From Paenibacillus sp. 1_12 (lineage in GTDB: Bacteria; Bacillota; Bacilli; Paenibacillales; NBRC-103111): DNA of 64,000 nt. The stretch is from positions 586,742 through 650,741 of the forward strand of contig NZ_FOTE01000003.1 in assembly GCF_900114475.1 (NCBI RefSeq), in the 5' to 3' direction. The notes under the pieces are model-generated. The model was not told the DNA's origin and ran no database searches. It saw nothing but the letters and a program-made list of their open reading frames with translations. This document shows positions 45,082-53,815 of the stretch, in pieces (the first letter of the stretch is position 1; each line of letters starts with the position of its first letter). The position numbers and the translations under genes are program-made.

Positions 45082-47058
45082 TCAAACCTCGATTACAATC
45101 ATCTGATGACATTCCAGCTTCGGCACATTATAGGATACATCAGTCCCCGCTTCACTCACCGCAAATGGCAATGGCTCCATTTGCGGTGCTAGGTAAACCT
45201 GCTTGGCCTTCTTTCCTAATTTCAGTGTGATCTGGGTATCGTAAATAGGCACAATGTCCTCAATAACCTCCACACCATTGCCGCGCTTGACGGGAGAGGC
45301 GTACAGCAAGTGATTGATATAGCGGTGATGAGCCGGCTGCTCCATTAAGGTGACGATACCTTGCGCAGGCATATTAGTAATCAAGGTTTTATTAGGGAGC
45401 AGTCGGTTCAGGGCAAACAGCATGCATTCCTTCAAAGCTAGACTTCCTTTGGTCGCATAATCACTGAATACGTTCCAAGCCAAATAAATTCCATTAGTGC
45501 TTTCTACCATGCCAGGACCATCGTGCTGTTGGGCGCTTGGCGTATGCTGATGTGAGCAGAAAGTAAACACCTCACGGTTAAAATAAGGATATTCACGCCT
45601 TCCCAGCTCTTGTCCGTTGGTTAAACGAATGCGCTGGCCATCGGCATAGAAGATAAATGCGGCATTCGAAAGGTTATTTAGTTCAAAGCTTGGACGAAAA
45701 TAATCGGGTTTATACGGATTAGGCCCTTCCCAGACGACACCCAGATCAATGGCAAATGCATCTCCTGCTTCGTTCAGTCCAGAACGACCTGTTGCCAGAA
45801 TCTTGCCACCTTGCGCCAAGTATGCATTCAGCTTGGTCTGCAGCTTGGAATTAACCAATATATCGTCAGGAAGGATTAGCACTTTATAGCGTGTGTAATC
45901 ACTTTCCAAATCGACAACATCGAATAAAATCTTGCCTTCAAGCAGCATGCGGATGGCGCCTGCATCAGCTGATCCTGAACGATCCTCACGCTTTTCTTCC
46001 TTGGAAGCACCGATAGCTTCAACAGACAGCAGGGCAACGTCGGCAACCGCTTGGACATCGCTGCACCACGCTTCTTTTTGCTCAACCTCCCGATAAGCCT
46101 TACCAATTAATACATAGGTGGCCGGGTCCATCAAGCCTTCTGGATGAAGCTGATCGCCTATAGAGCAGCGGGCGCCATTAGCTAAACTAAGGGAGGTTTC
46201 ATAGCGAAGCGCGTTTGGATGCTTGTATCCACCGAATTCTCCCCAGGTGGTGTGAAATTTTCCAGTCATCCCGAGATAATCCATGCCAAGCCCCTGGGCG
46301 TAGCGTGCGGATAAGGGGAAATGATCATAACCCCAGCCGCCAGTAGGCAGCGATTCCAGCTCTAAATGGGTATTCATGGCGGATAAGTCTCTGCGTCCGC
46401 GACGAATATGGCCTCCATTGTGGAACACAGGTAGCCCCGGCTTGATCGCATCAATCGCATCGCGTATACGCTTCGTGTAATGGGCATAGACACGCTCCCC
46501 TAATGCGACGACCGCAGCAGAGTCTCGCGGATCATGGCCTTCATCCCGCAGTGTGCGGACACAAGTATGACAGTAGCATTGGCGAACGCCAACAATATCG
46601 AGGAAAATGCCATCCCCCTCATATTTACGGACGACCTCTTCCACTTGACGTACGAGTAAGTCCAGATAGGGAGAATTCAGACAAAATTGGTGATAACCCG
46701 GCTTCATAAAGCCATCCTGCCAATTAGTGTTGTCGTTAATATCGCGGATCAACCATTCGGGATGGCGGCGGGCCAGCTTTTCATCCAGTCCAGCGGATAC
46801 ATAGATAGGGGTTTTGACATCGATCTCATGGGCTGCTTCAATCATGGCACCTAACAGATCAAAATTCAGCTGGGGGTGAATTTCATTAGCTTCAGTAGGA
46901 TGATAGGCCCAGCCATGATGACATTTGGAAAAAACCGTTATGGAGTCCACATATCCTTGGATCAGCATTTCCTGAAATTGCTGCTTGGAAAAATGTTTAC
47001 CGATATTAGGAATCGCTTCTGAGGTGTGAAAATCCAAATGAACTTGACGAAAACGCAT
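45082..47058 (-). CDS. Putative glycoside hydrolase, alpha-amylase-like barrel (GHL type) with GATase-like domain
   Basis: 658 aa, cytoplasmic (no signal). N-terminal TIM-barrel (~1-340): RFRQVHLDFHTSE, KCHHGWAYHPTE, PIYVSAGLDEK, and GIFLDIVGVRQCYCHTC (~residues 150-166), whose Asp is a candidate catalytic residue. Then a beta-galactosidase trimerisation/class-I GATase-like domain with KVLILPDDILVN and GGKILATGRSGL (~395-425) and a beta-rich C-terminus. Similar proteins are listed as hypothetical glycoside hydrolases; the sugar is unknown. RBS AAGGAGTG. Divergent from an AraC regulator that probably controls it. Confidence 0.8.
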   Translation of the reverse strand: MRFRQVHLDFHTSEAIPNIGKHFSKQQFQEMLIQGYVDSITVFSKCHHGWAYHPTEANEIHPQLNFDLLGAMIEAAHEIDVKTPIYVSAGLDEKLARRHPEWLIRDINDNTNWQDGFMKPGYHQFCLNSPYLDLLVRQVEEVVRKYEGDGIFLDIVGVRQCYCHTCVRTLRDEGHDPRDSAAVVALGERVYAHYTKRIRDAIDAIKPGLPVFHNGGHIRRGRRDLSAMNTHLELESLPTGGWGYDHFPLSARYAQGLGMDYLGMTGKFHTTWGEFGGYKHPNALRYETSLSLANGARCSIGDQLHPEGLMDPATYVLIGKAYREVEQKEAWCSDVQAVADVALLSVEAIGASKEEKREDRSGSADAGAIRMLLEGKILFDVVDLESDYTRYKVLILPDDILVNSKLQTKLNAYLAQGGKILATGRSGLNEAGDAFAIDLGVVWEGPNPYKPDYFRPSFELNNLSNAAFIFYADGQRIRLTNGQELGRREYPYFNREVFTFCSHQHTPSAQQHDGPGMVESTNGIYLAWNVFSDYATKGSLALKECMLFALNRLLPNKTLITNMPAQGIVTLMEQPAHHRYINHLLYASPVKRGNGVEVIEDIVPIYDTQITLKLGKKAKQVYLAPQMEPLPFAVSEAGTDVSYNVPKLECHQMIVIEV

Positions 47059-47309
47059 GAATGATACACTCCTTCAAGAGTAAGTGATGATAATTACGGA
47101 TGGAATATAAACCACCTCTCAACTATAATGCTTACCTATGGAAGGGAATAGGCGGGAAAGCGACTTTATATAGCACATTTTCGACTGAGGTAATTTGTGA
47201 ATGAGCTTTTTTTGCGATACACTACCTATACAAAGACCTGACAACTTGAGACAACTGATTACGCCTTATGATACAAGCCTTGCTACGCAAAACGCTAAGG
47301 AGTGTTGAG

Positions 47310-48182
47310 ATGGATATCCTCCAGTTATCTATTCCGCCGCTTCCGCAGTTTTTGACCATTGGTCATACGATTTGGAAGCCGGGCATGCAGCATTTTGAGC
47401 GCTGCTTTGAAGTCTATGATATGTTGATTGTATGCAGTGGTGCCTTGTACATGATGGAGGAAGGCATATCGTATGAGATTCAGAGTGGGGAAATGCTGTT
47501 GATGGAGCCGGGACGGACGCATAGTGGATTCATGCCCTGTACGGAGGATACATCGATTTATTGGGTTCATTTCAAACACGAACGTCCGGTGGCAAAAATG
47601 GCCGAGAAGCAGATCCCTTGGTCAACCTGGGTAAGTAGGGGAACGGATAGTGACCTGATTCCTTCAGAGCAGTCACTGTTTCTGCCCAAATATGGAAAGA
47701 TTGATATAAGGCCGCTTCTGCCAACCCTTGAAGACATGCTGCGGCTGCAAAGCAGTCTCACCCTGGAGCATGCTGTTGATGTGCAGGTAGCCTTGGGAAA
47801 ACTGCTGTCCCTGGTGCAGGCTGGTTTGAGGGCAAACAGAAACTCAACAAGATCTTATGTGATCGCCGAGCAGATCAAGCTTTATATACGAGAGCACTGC
47901 AATGAACCATTCGAAGCACAGCGGATTGCCGATCAGCTGCATTTCGACTTTGATTATGCTGCCCGCTGTCTGAAGCAGCATACCGGCCTGAGTCCGCTGC
48001 AATATCATCATCTGATGAGGATGGAGGAGGCCAAACGGCTGCTTGTACATAGCAATATGCCTGTTCAGGAAATAGCGGCGCACATAGGTATTCAGGATTA
48101 CAACTACTTCATCCGCTTATTCCGCAAGACTGTTGGGATGACCCCAGGGCTATTTCGCAAATCATCGCAAAGCTACATATAG
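47310..48182 (+). CDS. AraC family transcriptional regulator with cupin sensor
   Basis: 290 aa from ATG 47310, 7 nt behind TAAGGAG; the frame from 47268 lacks an RBS. N-terminal cupin-like beta-barrel (~20-110) and a C-terminal AraC DNA-binding domain (~190-285) with EAQRIADQLHFDFDYAARCL and PVQEIAAHIGIQDYNYFIRL. Cytoplasmic one-component sugar regulator, divergent from the glycosidase-like gene 251 bp away. TATAAT at 47124-47129 may be its -10. Confidence 0.92.
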   Translation: MDILQLSIPPLPQFLTIGHTIWKPGMQHFERCFEVYDMLIVCSGALYMMEEGISYEIQSGEMLLMEPGRTHSGFMPCTEDTSIYWVHFKHERPVAKMAEKQIPWSTWVSRGTDSDLIPSEQSLFLPKYGKIDIRPLLPTLEDMLRLQSSLTLEHAVDVQVALGKLLSLVQAGLRANRNSTRSYVIAEQIKLYIREHCNEPFEAQRIADQLHFDFDYAARCLKQHTGLSPLQYHHLMRMEEAKRLLVHSNMPVQEIAAHIGIQDYNYFIRLFRKTVGMTPGLFRKSSQSYI

Positions 48183-48185
48183 CTA

Positions 48186-48387
48186 ACTATATAAGATGAA
48201 CCAAACATCCGGACAGCAGGGAGACGCTGCGAAAGCAGACCCTGCTTCCAATCGCTGTTGCAGCCAGATTCTTTGTATACTTAGTCCTATAGGGGAAGAA
48301 TCCGTCAAAGGTGAACACTTCGTTTCAACAGAAGGGGGCCGCTTTCTCCACTTGGGCTGTATGTTTCTTTGGTTGATCTTATATAGT
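48186..48387 (+). mobile_element. MITE-like repeat copy R4 (complete)
   Basis: 202 bp bounded by ACTATATAAGATGAACC and GGTTGATCTTATATAGT, an inverted repeat of 17 bp with one mismatch, extending to CCAAA/TTTGG. The interior has small deletions relative to R1 and R2 (TCCGTCAAAGGTGAAC). It begins 4 bp after the AraC stop codon. Nothing else was seen in the ~310 bp from here to the GntR gene. Confidence 0.9.
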
Positions 48388-48701
48388 CGAGTACGCCCAT
48401 TACTTATCTTCTGTTTATTTCGGACTTTCTGGATCAACAATCCGTTTTCTATTCATATAGCACATTACCGTTGAACATTTGAATTCGGGGTTTGTTTGGT
48501 CCATTAGAATTTTCCGATGAACTACGAGTGAAGCAGTCCAATGGTCCTGGAGAAGGGTAAGCCCTCGACTATTTAGCTAATGATTATGGTTGTTAACCGG
48601 ACTTCTATGGGAAGTCTGGATATACTTTTAACAGGAAGTTTGGTACTTTTAATAAGGATTTTAGGGAATGAAGCCATTTTGTATGAAAAGAGGCGTCGGG
48701 A

Positions 48702-49415
48702 TTGGACATTCAAAAAATATCTTCACGTAAAATATATGAAGTGATAGCGGACCAGATCAAGGGGCAAATTGTCAGCGGTCAGTTGAAACCAGGAGAGAAG
48801 CTTCCGTCTGCCAAGGAGCTGTCGGAGAGGTTTCAGGTAGGCAGATCTACACTACGCGAGGCGCTTAGCGCATTAAAGGCAATGGGGCTTGTTGAAATTC
48901 ACCAAGGTGAAGGCAGCTATGTCCGAAGCATTGAATCACAGGATGTGGATTTACCTGTATTTGATGCGTTGCTGATGAATCGGGAGACAGTCATAGAGCT
49001 GATCGAGGCTCGTAAGGCGTTGGAAATTTCAAATGCCGCATTGGCTGCAGAGAAACGAAATGCAGAGGATATTGCTAAATTGGAAGGAATCATCCGTAAT
49101 ATGGAGGATTTTCTTGGTAATGAGCAGGAAGGCGAGCGCTCTGACCTTTTGTTTCATTTAACCTTGGCGCAGGCGGCGCATAATTCGATCATGGCAAGGA
49201 TGATTGATTCGATCTCCACACAAATGCAGACGGCTATCAGGGAAACGAGACGGCTGCAAATGTATGCGAACGAAACGGTATCCAAGCAGTTATGGGAGGA
49301 GCATAAAGCGATATTTGAAGCCATTCGTGATCAGGACCCAACTGCAGCTCAGGAGGCCATGCGTAAGCATCTGTTCCATGTCGAACAGGTACTCCTGAAA
49401 TTTTTAAAAAAATAA
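48702..49415 (+). CDS. GntR/FadR-type regulator, probable LutR-like repressor
   Basis: 237 aa, TTG start (MDIQKISSRKIYEVIADQIK); the RBS AGAGG is weak. N-terminal winged helix with LPSAKELSERFQVGRSTLRE (~residues 34-53) and a C-terminal all-helical FCD ligand domain (~95-230). FCD regulators of this type sense lactate or other carboxylates; it precedes lutABC by about 0.95 kb. Lactate control is inferred from position and subfamily. Confidence 0.88.
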   Translation: MDIQKISSRKIYEVIADQIKGQIVSGQLKPGEKLPSAKELSERFQVGRSTLREALSALKAMGLVEIHQGEGSYVRSIESQDVDLPVFDALLMNRETVIELIEARKALEISNAALAAEKRNAEDIAKLEGIIRNMEDFLGNEQEGERSDLLFHLTLAQAAHNSIMARMIDSISTQMQTAIRETRRLQMYANETVSKQLWEEHKAIFEAIRDQDPTAAQEAMRKHLFHVEQVLLKFLKK

Positions 49416-49550
49416 GAGCTTGGTTTGCCATATATGGATGGCAACATTCATATAGATAGCATCATAGAGTATTTGAATGGAAAAGGCAGGAATCGGGTAG
49501 AAGAGTGAAAAGAATAGGCTTTTAACCCCGAAAATAGAATTATCTGAATA

Positions 49551-49579
49551 TTTACAATAATCTAATAATATATTAATAT
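49551..49579 (+). promoter_or_regulatory. Candidate SigA promoter TTTACA-17-TAATAT
   Basis: TTTACA (49551-49556) and TAATAT (49574-49579) with a 17-nt spacer, pointing into the gene-free stretch that holds two repeated structured elements. Confidence 0.45.
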
Positions 49580-49725
49580 GAACTTAACAAAAGCACAGCA
49601 GTACCACATCAAGTACTCCAATTTCCATCCTTACATTCATTTACAAGTTTCGGTTCGAGAGGTTTATGCCTCTTGTTACTGAAAGTAATCATACAATGTC
49701 CTGTTGTAAAGAAATTGAATGGAGA

Positions 49726-49793
49726 GGGGATAGTCCAATGACGTAGGTTAGCGAAGCATGCTTAATCTGAAACCATTCAAGCATGCGGGGACC
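49726..49793 (+). repeat. Structured element E1
   Basis: 68 nt. Hairpin GCATGCTT (49756-49763) with AAGCATGC (49779-49786), 15-nt loop, enclosed by GTCC (49733-49736) and GGAC (49789-49792). Confidence 0.75.
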
Positions 49794-49930
49794 CAATGAA
49801 CATATCCAATGTACAAGGATCACCCAATAGCTGCAAGCTTGACCAAAGCCATTAACAAGTTTCAGTCTAGGGTGCAAGAAGTTAACCTTGGCGCTGAAAG
49901 TTAAATACAAGCAAAGGATCTGAAGGGAAA

Positions 49931-50000
49931 GGGGATAGTCCAATGACGTAAGTTAGCGAAGCATGCTCATTTTCCGAAGCATTCAGAGCATGTGGGGACC
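49931..50000 (+). repeat. Structured element E2
   Basis: 70 nt, 205 nt downstream of E1. The first 37 nt match E1 at 36 positions; hairpin GCATGCT (49961-49967) with AGCATGT (49987-49993), loop sequence unrelated to E1, same closing GTCC/GGAC. Confidence 0.75.
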
Positions 50001-50303
50001 TCAACCAGAAACCGTAAGACTGACATGTAAGTGTCACAGCAACAAAAATTTAAAGCCTTAATAAATTTGACCTGAAGATGTTCATTCTGAAGATGTTCTA
50101 ATGATGTAAGGTAAATGAATGGAGCTTAAGAAAAAAGTGAATAGAAATACCCCATAAAGGTCCCTGTTTATTGGCAAAATAGACAGGGGCGTTTATTATT
50201 TATGCGTACATAGTCCATTCGATACAGCAGCCTTCAGCGGAAGCTGCGACTGCAGCAGTTTTTTGCGGATCTGAATAAAAGGCTTTCAAAATACCAACAT
50301 ATC

Positions 50304-50338
50304 TGATAACCTGATAAGTATAAGAATGATGGTTATCA
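50304..50338. promoter_or_regulatory. Inverted repeat at the lutABC promoter
   Basis: TGATAACC (50304-50311) and GGTTATCA (50331-50338) are perfect 8-bp inverted arms around TATAAG (50319-50324), a -10-like hexamer. It lies directly before the lutA RBS, a suitable operator position for the GntR regulator at 48702. Confidence 0.5.
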
Positions 50339-50358
50339 TAGAGAAGGTAGGTATCCCG

Positions 50359-51105
50359 ATGCGAGTTTCCTTGTTTATTACTTGTTTAGCGGACCAGTTG
50401 TATCCCGAGGTTGGCGAAAGTGTCGTAAGAATGTTAACCCGATACGGGTGTGAGGTTGATTTTCCCGAGCAGCAAACCTGCTGTGGACAGCCGGCTTTTA
50501 ACAGCGGCTATCAGGATGAGGCCAGAGAGGTTGCTCGAGGGCTGATTCGCGCGTTTGAGCATAGTGATTATGTCGTATCACCTTCCGGTTCCTGCACCGG
50601 TATGGTTCACCATTATTATCCGCAGTTATTTGCCAATGAACCTGAATGGCTGCTGAAGGCCGAGCAATTGGTAGAGAAGACGTATGAATTTTCACAGTTT
50701 CTGGTAAGGGTGCTTGGTGTAACCGATGTTGGCGCAATCTTTGACAAGAAGGTGACTTACCATCCGTCCTGTCATGCGATGCGGTTACTGGGTGTGAAGG
50801 AAGAGCCTGGAGCCTTACTATCGAAGGTTCAAGGTCTTGAGCTGATCGAGCTCCCCAAAAAAGAAGATTGCTGTGGCTTTGGCGGTACCTTTGCGGTTAA
50901 AATGGCGGATATGTCAGAAGCTATGGTATGTGAAAAAGCAGGAAATGTATGCTCGACTGGGGCCGAAGTGCTGGTAGGAACAGATATGGGCTGCCTGATG
51001 AATATCGGTGGGGCTTTAAATAAGGATAATAAGCCGATTCGCGTGATGCATTTGGCACAGCTGCTGGAGGAAGGAGTGAAGCGCAATGAGTCAGGTCGAA
51101 ACTAG
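50359..51105 (+). CDS. lutA: L-lactate utilisation protein LutA (Fe-S oxidoreductase subunit)
   Basis: 248 aa from ATG 50359 behind GAAGGTAGG; the frame from 50326 covers the operator. Two CCG cysteine-rich domains: TCCGQPAFNSGY (~residues 43-54) and DCCGFGGTFAVK (~172-183). With LutB and LutC it forms the Fe-S L-lactate dehydrogenase of Bacilli, feeding lactate electrons to the respiratory chain. Its end overlaps lutB by 20 bp. Confidence 0.94.
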   Translation: MRVSLFITCLADQLYPEVGESVVRMLTRYGCEVDFPEQQTCCGQPAFNSGYQDEAREVARGLIRAFEHSDYVVSPSGSCTGMVHHYYPQLFANEPEWLLKAEQLVEKTYEFSQFLVRVLGVTDVGAIFDKKVTYHPSCHAMRLLGVKEEPGALLSKVQGLELIELPKKEDCCGFGGTFAVKMADMSEAMVCEKAGNVCSTGAEVLVGTDMGCLMNIGGALNKDNKPIRVMHLAQLLEEGVKRNESGRN

Positions 51106-52600
51106 AGAGTTAATCGGTAGCGGCTTAAAGCAGCGGACAGAAGAAGCTTTGGCTGATGATTTTTTGCGAAAGGCTGTAGCGTTTACAACCGATAAGCTGA
51201 AGACCGGTAAGCTGAAGGCGACAGATGACTTTGGCGATTGGGAAGAATGGCGCGAGCGTGGGCGATTAATTCGTACTCATGTCATAGATAATCTTGATTA
51301 TTATTTGACCCAGTTCACAGATAATGTATCTAAGGCAGGGGGACATGTACACTTTTGCCGTACAGCCGATGAGGCCGTACAGACCTTTATGGACATTGCT
51401 GAGAAACGTAAAGCGAAGCTGGTTGCCAAAGGCAAATCCATGGTGTCTGAAGAGATTCATTTGAACCACCATTTGGAGGATCATGGGATTGAAGCGATCG
51501 AGACTGATTTGGGCGAATATATTTTGCAGCTTGCGAAGGAAACGCCATCTCACCTGATTATCCCTGCGATTCACAAGAACAAGCAGCAGATTGCCGACCT
51601 GTTTAATGAGGAGTCCGGTGAGTCCTTTCCGCCGGAAACACGGGTGCTTGCCGATTTTGCCAGACAACGGCTGCGTAATTATTTTCTGGAAGCCGATATT
51701 GGTTTGACGGGCTGTAACTTCGGTGTGGCTGAATCCGGCTCAATCACGCTTGTATCCAATGAAGGAAACGGACGGATGGTCAGCACGATACCGAAGTCGC
51801 ATGTAGTGATTATGGGCATGGAACGGCTCGTTCCAACCTTTGATGACTTGGAGGTTGTACTGAATTTGCTGGCGAGAAGCGCAACAGGGCAGAAGCTGAC
51901 AACCTACACTTCCATGATTACAGGGCCTCGGCGTGAAGGTGAGCTGGATGGACCCGAAGAGCTCCATCTGATTGTACTGGATAATGGACGCTCTGAGCAG
52001 CTTGGAGATCCGGTATTTCAAGAGGTATTAAATTGCATCCGCTGTGCGGCCTGTCTGAATGTATGTCCTGTATATCGGCATGTTGGCGGTCATACTTACG
52101 GCAGCGTGTACAGCGGTCCTATTGGAGCTGTTTTGACACCGCTTCTGCAGCAGGATTATAAGGAAGCCGGCGAGCTGGCTTATGCATCAAGTTTATGCGG
52201 GGCTTGTTATGAGGCATGTCCTGTGAAAATTCCGCTGCATGATATGCTCGTACAACTGCGTAACCGCAAGGTAAAGATGGGGTTGACCCCGTTTGCAGAG
52301 CGCACCGCCTTTAAGACATTCCAAACTGTGTTTGGTAACGTCAAGCTGTACAAGGTAGCGATGAATTCTGCCTACTATTTGCAGAAGCCCTTCATAAGCA
52401 AAGGCTTTATCAAGAAAGGACCGGGACCTATGTCCGGCTGGACGCAGTCGCGATTTTTCCCAATGAAGCCTAAGGAGTCGTTTCGCGACAAGTGGAATAA
52501 GCTGCAGCAGGAAATGAAATCCTCAGTAGGAAGCCCTGCTGTTCCCATAGCGCCATCTTCGGCAGATTCAAAAAAAAGAGGTGAGCATCATGAGCATTAA
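51086..52600 (+). CDS. lutB: L-lactate utilisation protein LutB (iron-sulfur subunit)
   Basis: 504 aa. N-terminal LUD-type domain (~60-300), then two 4Fe-4S motifs CIRCAACLNVCP (~residues 317-328) and CGACYEACPVK (~367-377), and the C-terminal DUF3390-like tail. The ATG lies in the lutA 3' end behind GGAGTGAAGCG. Subunit that carries electrons within LutABC. Overlaps lutC. Confidence 0.95.
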   Translation: MSQVETRELIGSGLKQRTEEALADDFLRKAVAFTTDKLKTGKLKATDDFGDWEEWRERGRLIRTHVIDNLDYYLTQFTDNVSKAGGHVHFCRTADEAVQTFMDIAEKRKAKLVAKGKSMVSEEIHLNHHLEDHGIEAIETDLGEYILQLAKETPSHLIIPAIHKNKQQIADLFNEESGESFPPETRVLADFARQRLRNYFLEADIGLTGCNFGVAESGSITLVSNEGNGRMVSTIPKSHVVIMGMERLVPTFDDLEVVLNLLARSATGQKLTTYTSMITGPRREGELDGPEELHLIVLDNGRSEQLGDPVFQEVLNCIRCAACLNVCPVYRHVGGHTYGSVYSGPIGAVLTPLLQQDYKEAGELAYASSLCGACYEACPVKIPLHDMLVQLRNRKVKMGLTPFAERTAFKTFQTVFGNVKLYKVAMNSAYYLQKPFISKGFIKKGPGPMSGWTQSRFFPMKPKESFRDKWNKLQQEMKSSVGSPAVPIAPSSADSKKRGEHHEH

Positions 52601-53537
52601 GTCCGGACAGATTCATGGCCGAGATTCTTTTATCGCTAATATTTCTTCAAGATTGGGGCGCAAGTCGCCAGATGCCGTGGCACCGGAGCACCCATTCAGA
52701 GGGGCACCAGAATTTTATAAAGAAATCGAACGGACAACCGAGGAGAAAATTCAGCTGTTTACCGATAACTGGACAGCATTGACAGGTAAAGTGCTTGTCG
52801 TTGAAGCGAGAGAAGCGGAGGAACAAATCGGCGCGTGGCTGCAGCAGATCGTCGAGGAGCTGCAGGTCAAACGTGTATCACGCTGGGAGCATGCAGGTTT
52901 GATTGGATTAAATGTGGATGGAGCGCTGACAGCTGCCGGTGTAGAGGTCGTTCCATGGACACTCGATTCGGGTGCAGGCGATGGAGGAGGAGCGGCATGT
53001 CCGGATTCTTTGGGCTCTATCGGCGCTGTTAAAACAGACTCCAGGGCTGTGACAGATCAAGCTGATGAGGTAAAGCCGATTGAAGCCGATTCTGTCAATC
53101 CGAGCGACCTTGAAGCGACGGCTGACTCCGGTCCAATCGAGCTGTCTGCGGTACACGCTGACGGACAAAGCTCAGCTCCTTCGAATTGGTCGCAGCGCAG
53201 TCGGCTGCTTCAGCGGACAGAGCGGTGTGAGCTGGGTATTATATGGCCCGATTATGCTGTTGCCAATACGAGCACGCTTGTTTTGCAATGCTCGCCAGAA
53301 CATGGCCGTTCGGTAAGCCTCCTGACCGATATTTTGTTCGCTGTTTTCCGCGCTGATCAGCTCGTCACTCGAATGGGTGAAGCTTTTAAGCAAGTTACGA
53401 ATGGCAAGCTGGATGCGAGTCAATATGCTTCCTCCTTAAATCTGATCACAGGTCCGAGCCGCAGTGCGGATATCGAAAATGATCTGACTATCGGTATCCA
53501 TGGTCCTGGAAAGGTATATGCAGTCATCATCAAGTAA
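52590..53537 (+). CDS. lutC: L-lactate utilisation protein LutC with an unusual insertion
   Basis: 315 aa from ATG 52590 (AGAGGTG 8 nt upstream); GTG 52581 lies in the RBS. LUD-domain protein; the C-terminal half keeps LGIIWPDYAVANTSTLVL and GPSRSADIENDLTIGIHGPG. LutC is usually about 240 aa; here a ~75-residue Gly/Ala/Asp/Ser-rich, acidic segment (~130-205) interrupts the domain just before that conserved part. It looks disordered, suggesting a tolerated surface-loop expansion. Confidence 0.92.
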   Translation: MSIKSGQIHGRDSFIANISSRLGRKSPDAVAPEHPFRGAPEFYKEIERTTEEKIQLFTDNWTALTGKVLVVEAREAEEQIGAWLQQIVEELQVKRVSRWEHAGLIGLNVDGALTAAGVEVVPWTLDSGAGDGGGAACPDSLGSIGAVKTDSRAVTDQADEVKPIEADSVNPSDLEATADSGPIELSAVHADGQSSAPSNWSQRSRLLQRTERCELGIIWPDYAVANTSTLVLQCSPEHGRSVSLLTDILFAVFRADQLVTRMGEAFKQVTNGKLDASQYASSLNLITGPSRSADIENDLTIGIHGPGKVYAVIIK

Positions 53538-53700
53538 CTACGGGTTCACCATGTTTCTTACACATATGAACGCCTAATTAGGGTGAGAAGTAGTGCCGGT
53601 TTGTGATAGAACTGGTGATGCTTTTCGCTCTTTTTGTCGTAAGGATGCTTCACAGGTTATTCATATTCGCCAAATCTTTACATTTTTCTTAAAAAAGTAG

Positions 53701-53729
53701 TTCAAATGATATGCTCGTAGAAGTATAAT
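53701..53729 (+). promoter_or_regulatory. SigA-like promoter TTCAAA-17-TATAAT
   Basis: TTCAAA (53701-53706), 17-nt spacer, perfect TATAAT (53724-53729), 87 nt before the response-regulator start. The 270-bp gap after lutC shows no clear terminator. Confidence 0.55.
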
Positions 53730-53815
53730 AGAATTAATGATTTTTTTGTGAAATTTATACACAGAACAGGTAATTGAGAAAATGATAAATTTGATTTACA
53801 TAAAGGGGTGAAATC

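Larger units (their letters stand above)
49587..50205 (+). ncRNA. Candidate noncoding RNA or long leader with two repeated structured elements
   Basis: About 0.6 kb without a credible coding frame, between a candidate promoter and a terminator-like hairpin (CCCTGTTTATT 50162-50172 with AATAGACAGGG 50178-50188, tail GTTTATTATTT). It contains E1 (49726-49793) and E2 (49931-50000). Both begin with the same 37 nt except one A/G change (GGGGATAGTCCAATGACGTA, then GTTAGCGAAGCATGCT), both close a GCATGC-type hairpin whose loop differs, and both end GGGGACC. GTCC can pair with GGAC to enclose the hairpin, leaving a conserved one-sided bulge of about 19 nt. Also a direct repeat CTGAAGATGTTC (near 50083 and 50099). 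I know no RNA family with this motif. Confidence 0.5.

Noticed and set aside
48196..48474. Frames inside MITE copies (both strands)
   Set aside because: They simply translate the R4 repeat, as do similar frames over R2; they contain no conserved start or RBS.
49689..49943. 84-codon minus-strand frame over the E1 region
   Set aside because: Covers the structured repeats, no RBS; the repeat conservation is at RNA/DNA level rather than codon level.
49726..50000. CRISPR array
   Set aside because: Only two copies, 205 nt apart, with an internal structure; no regular spacers and no cas genes.
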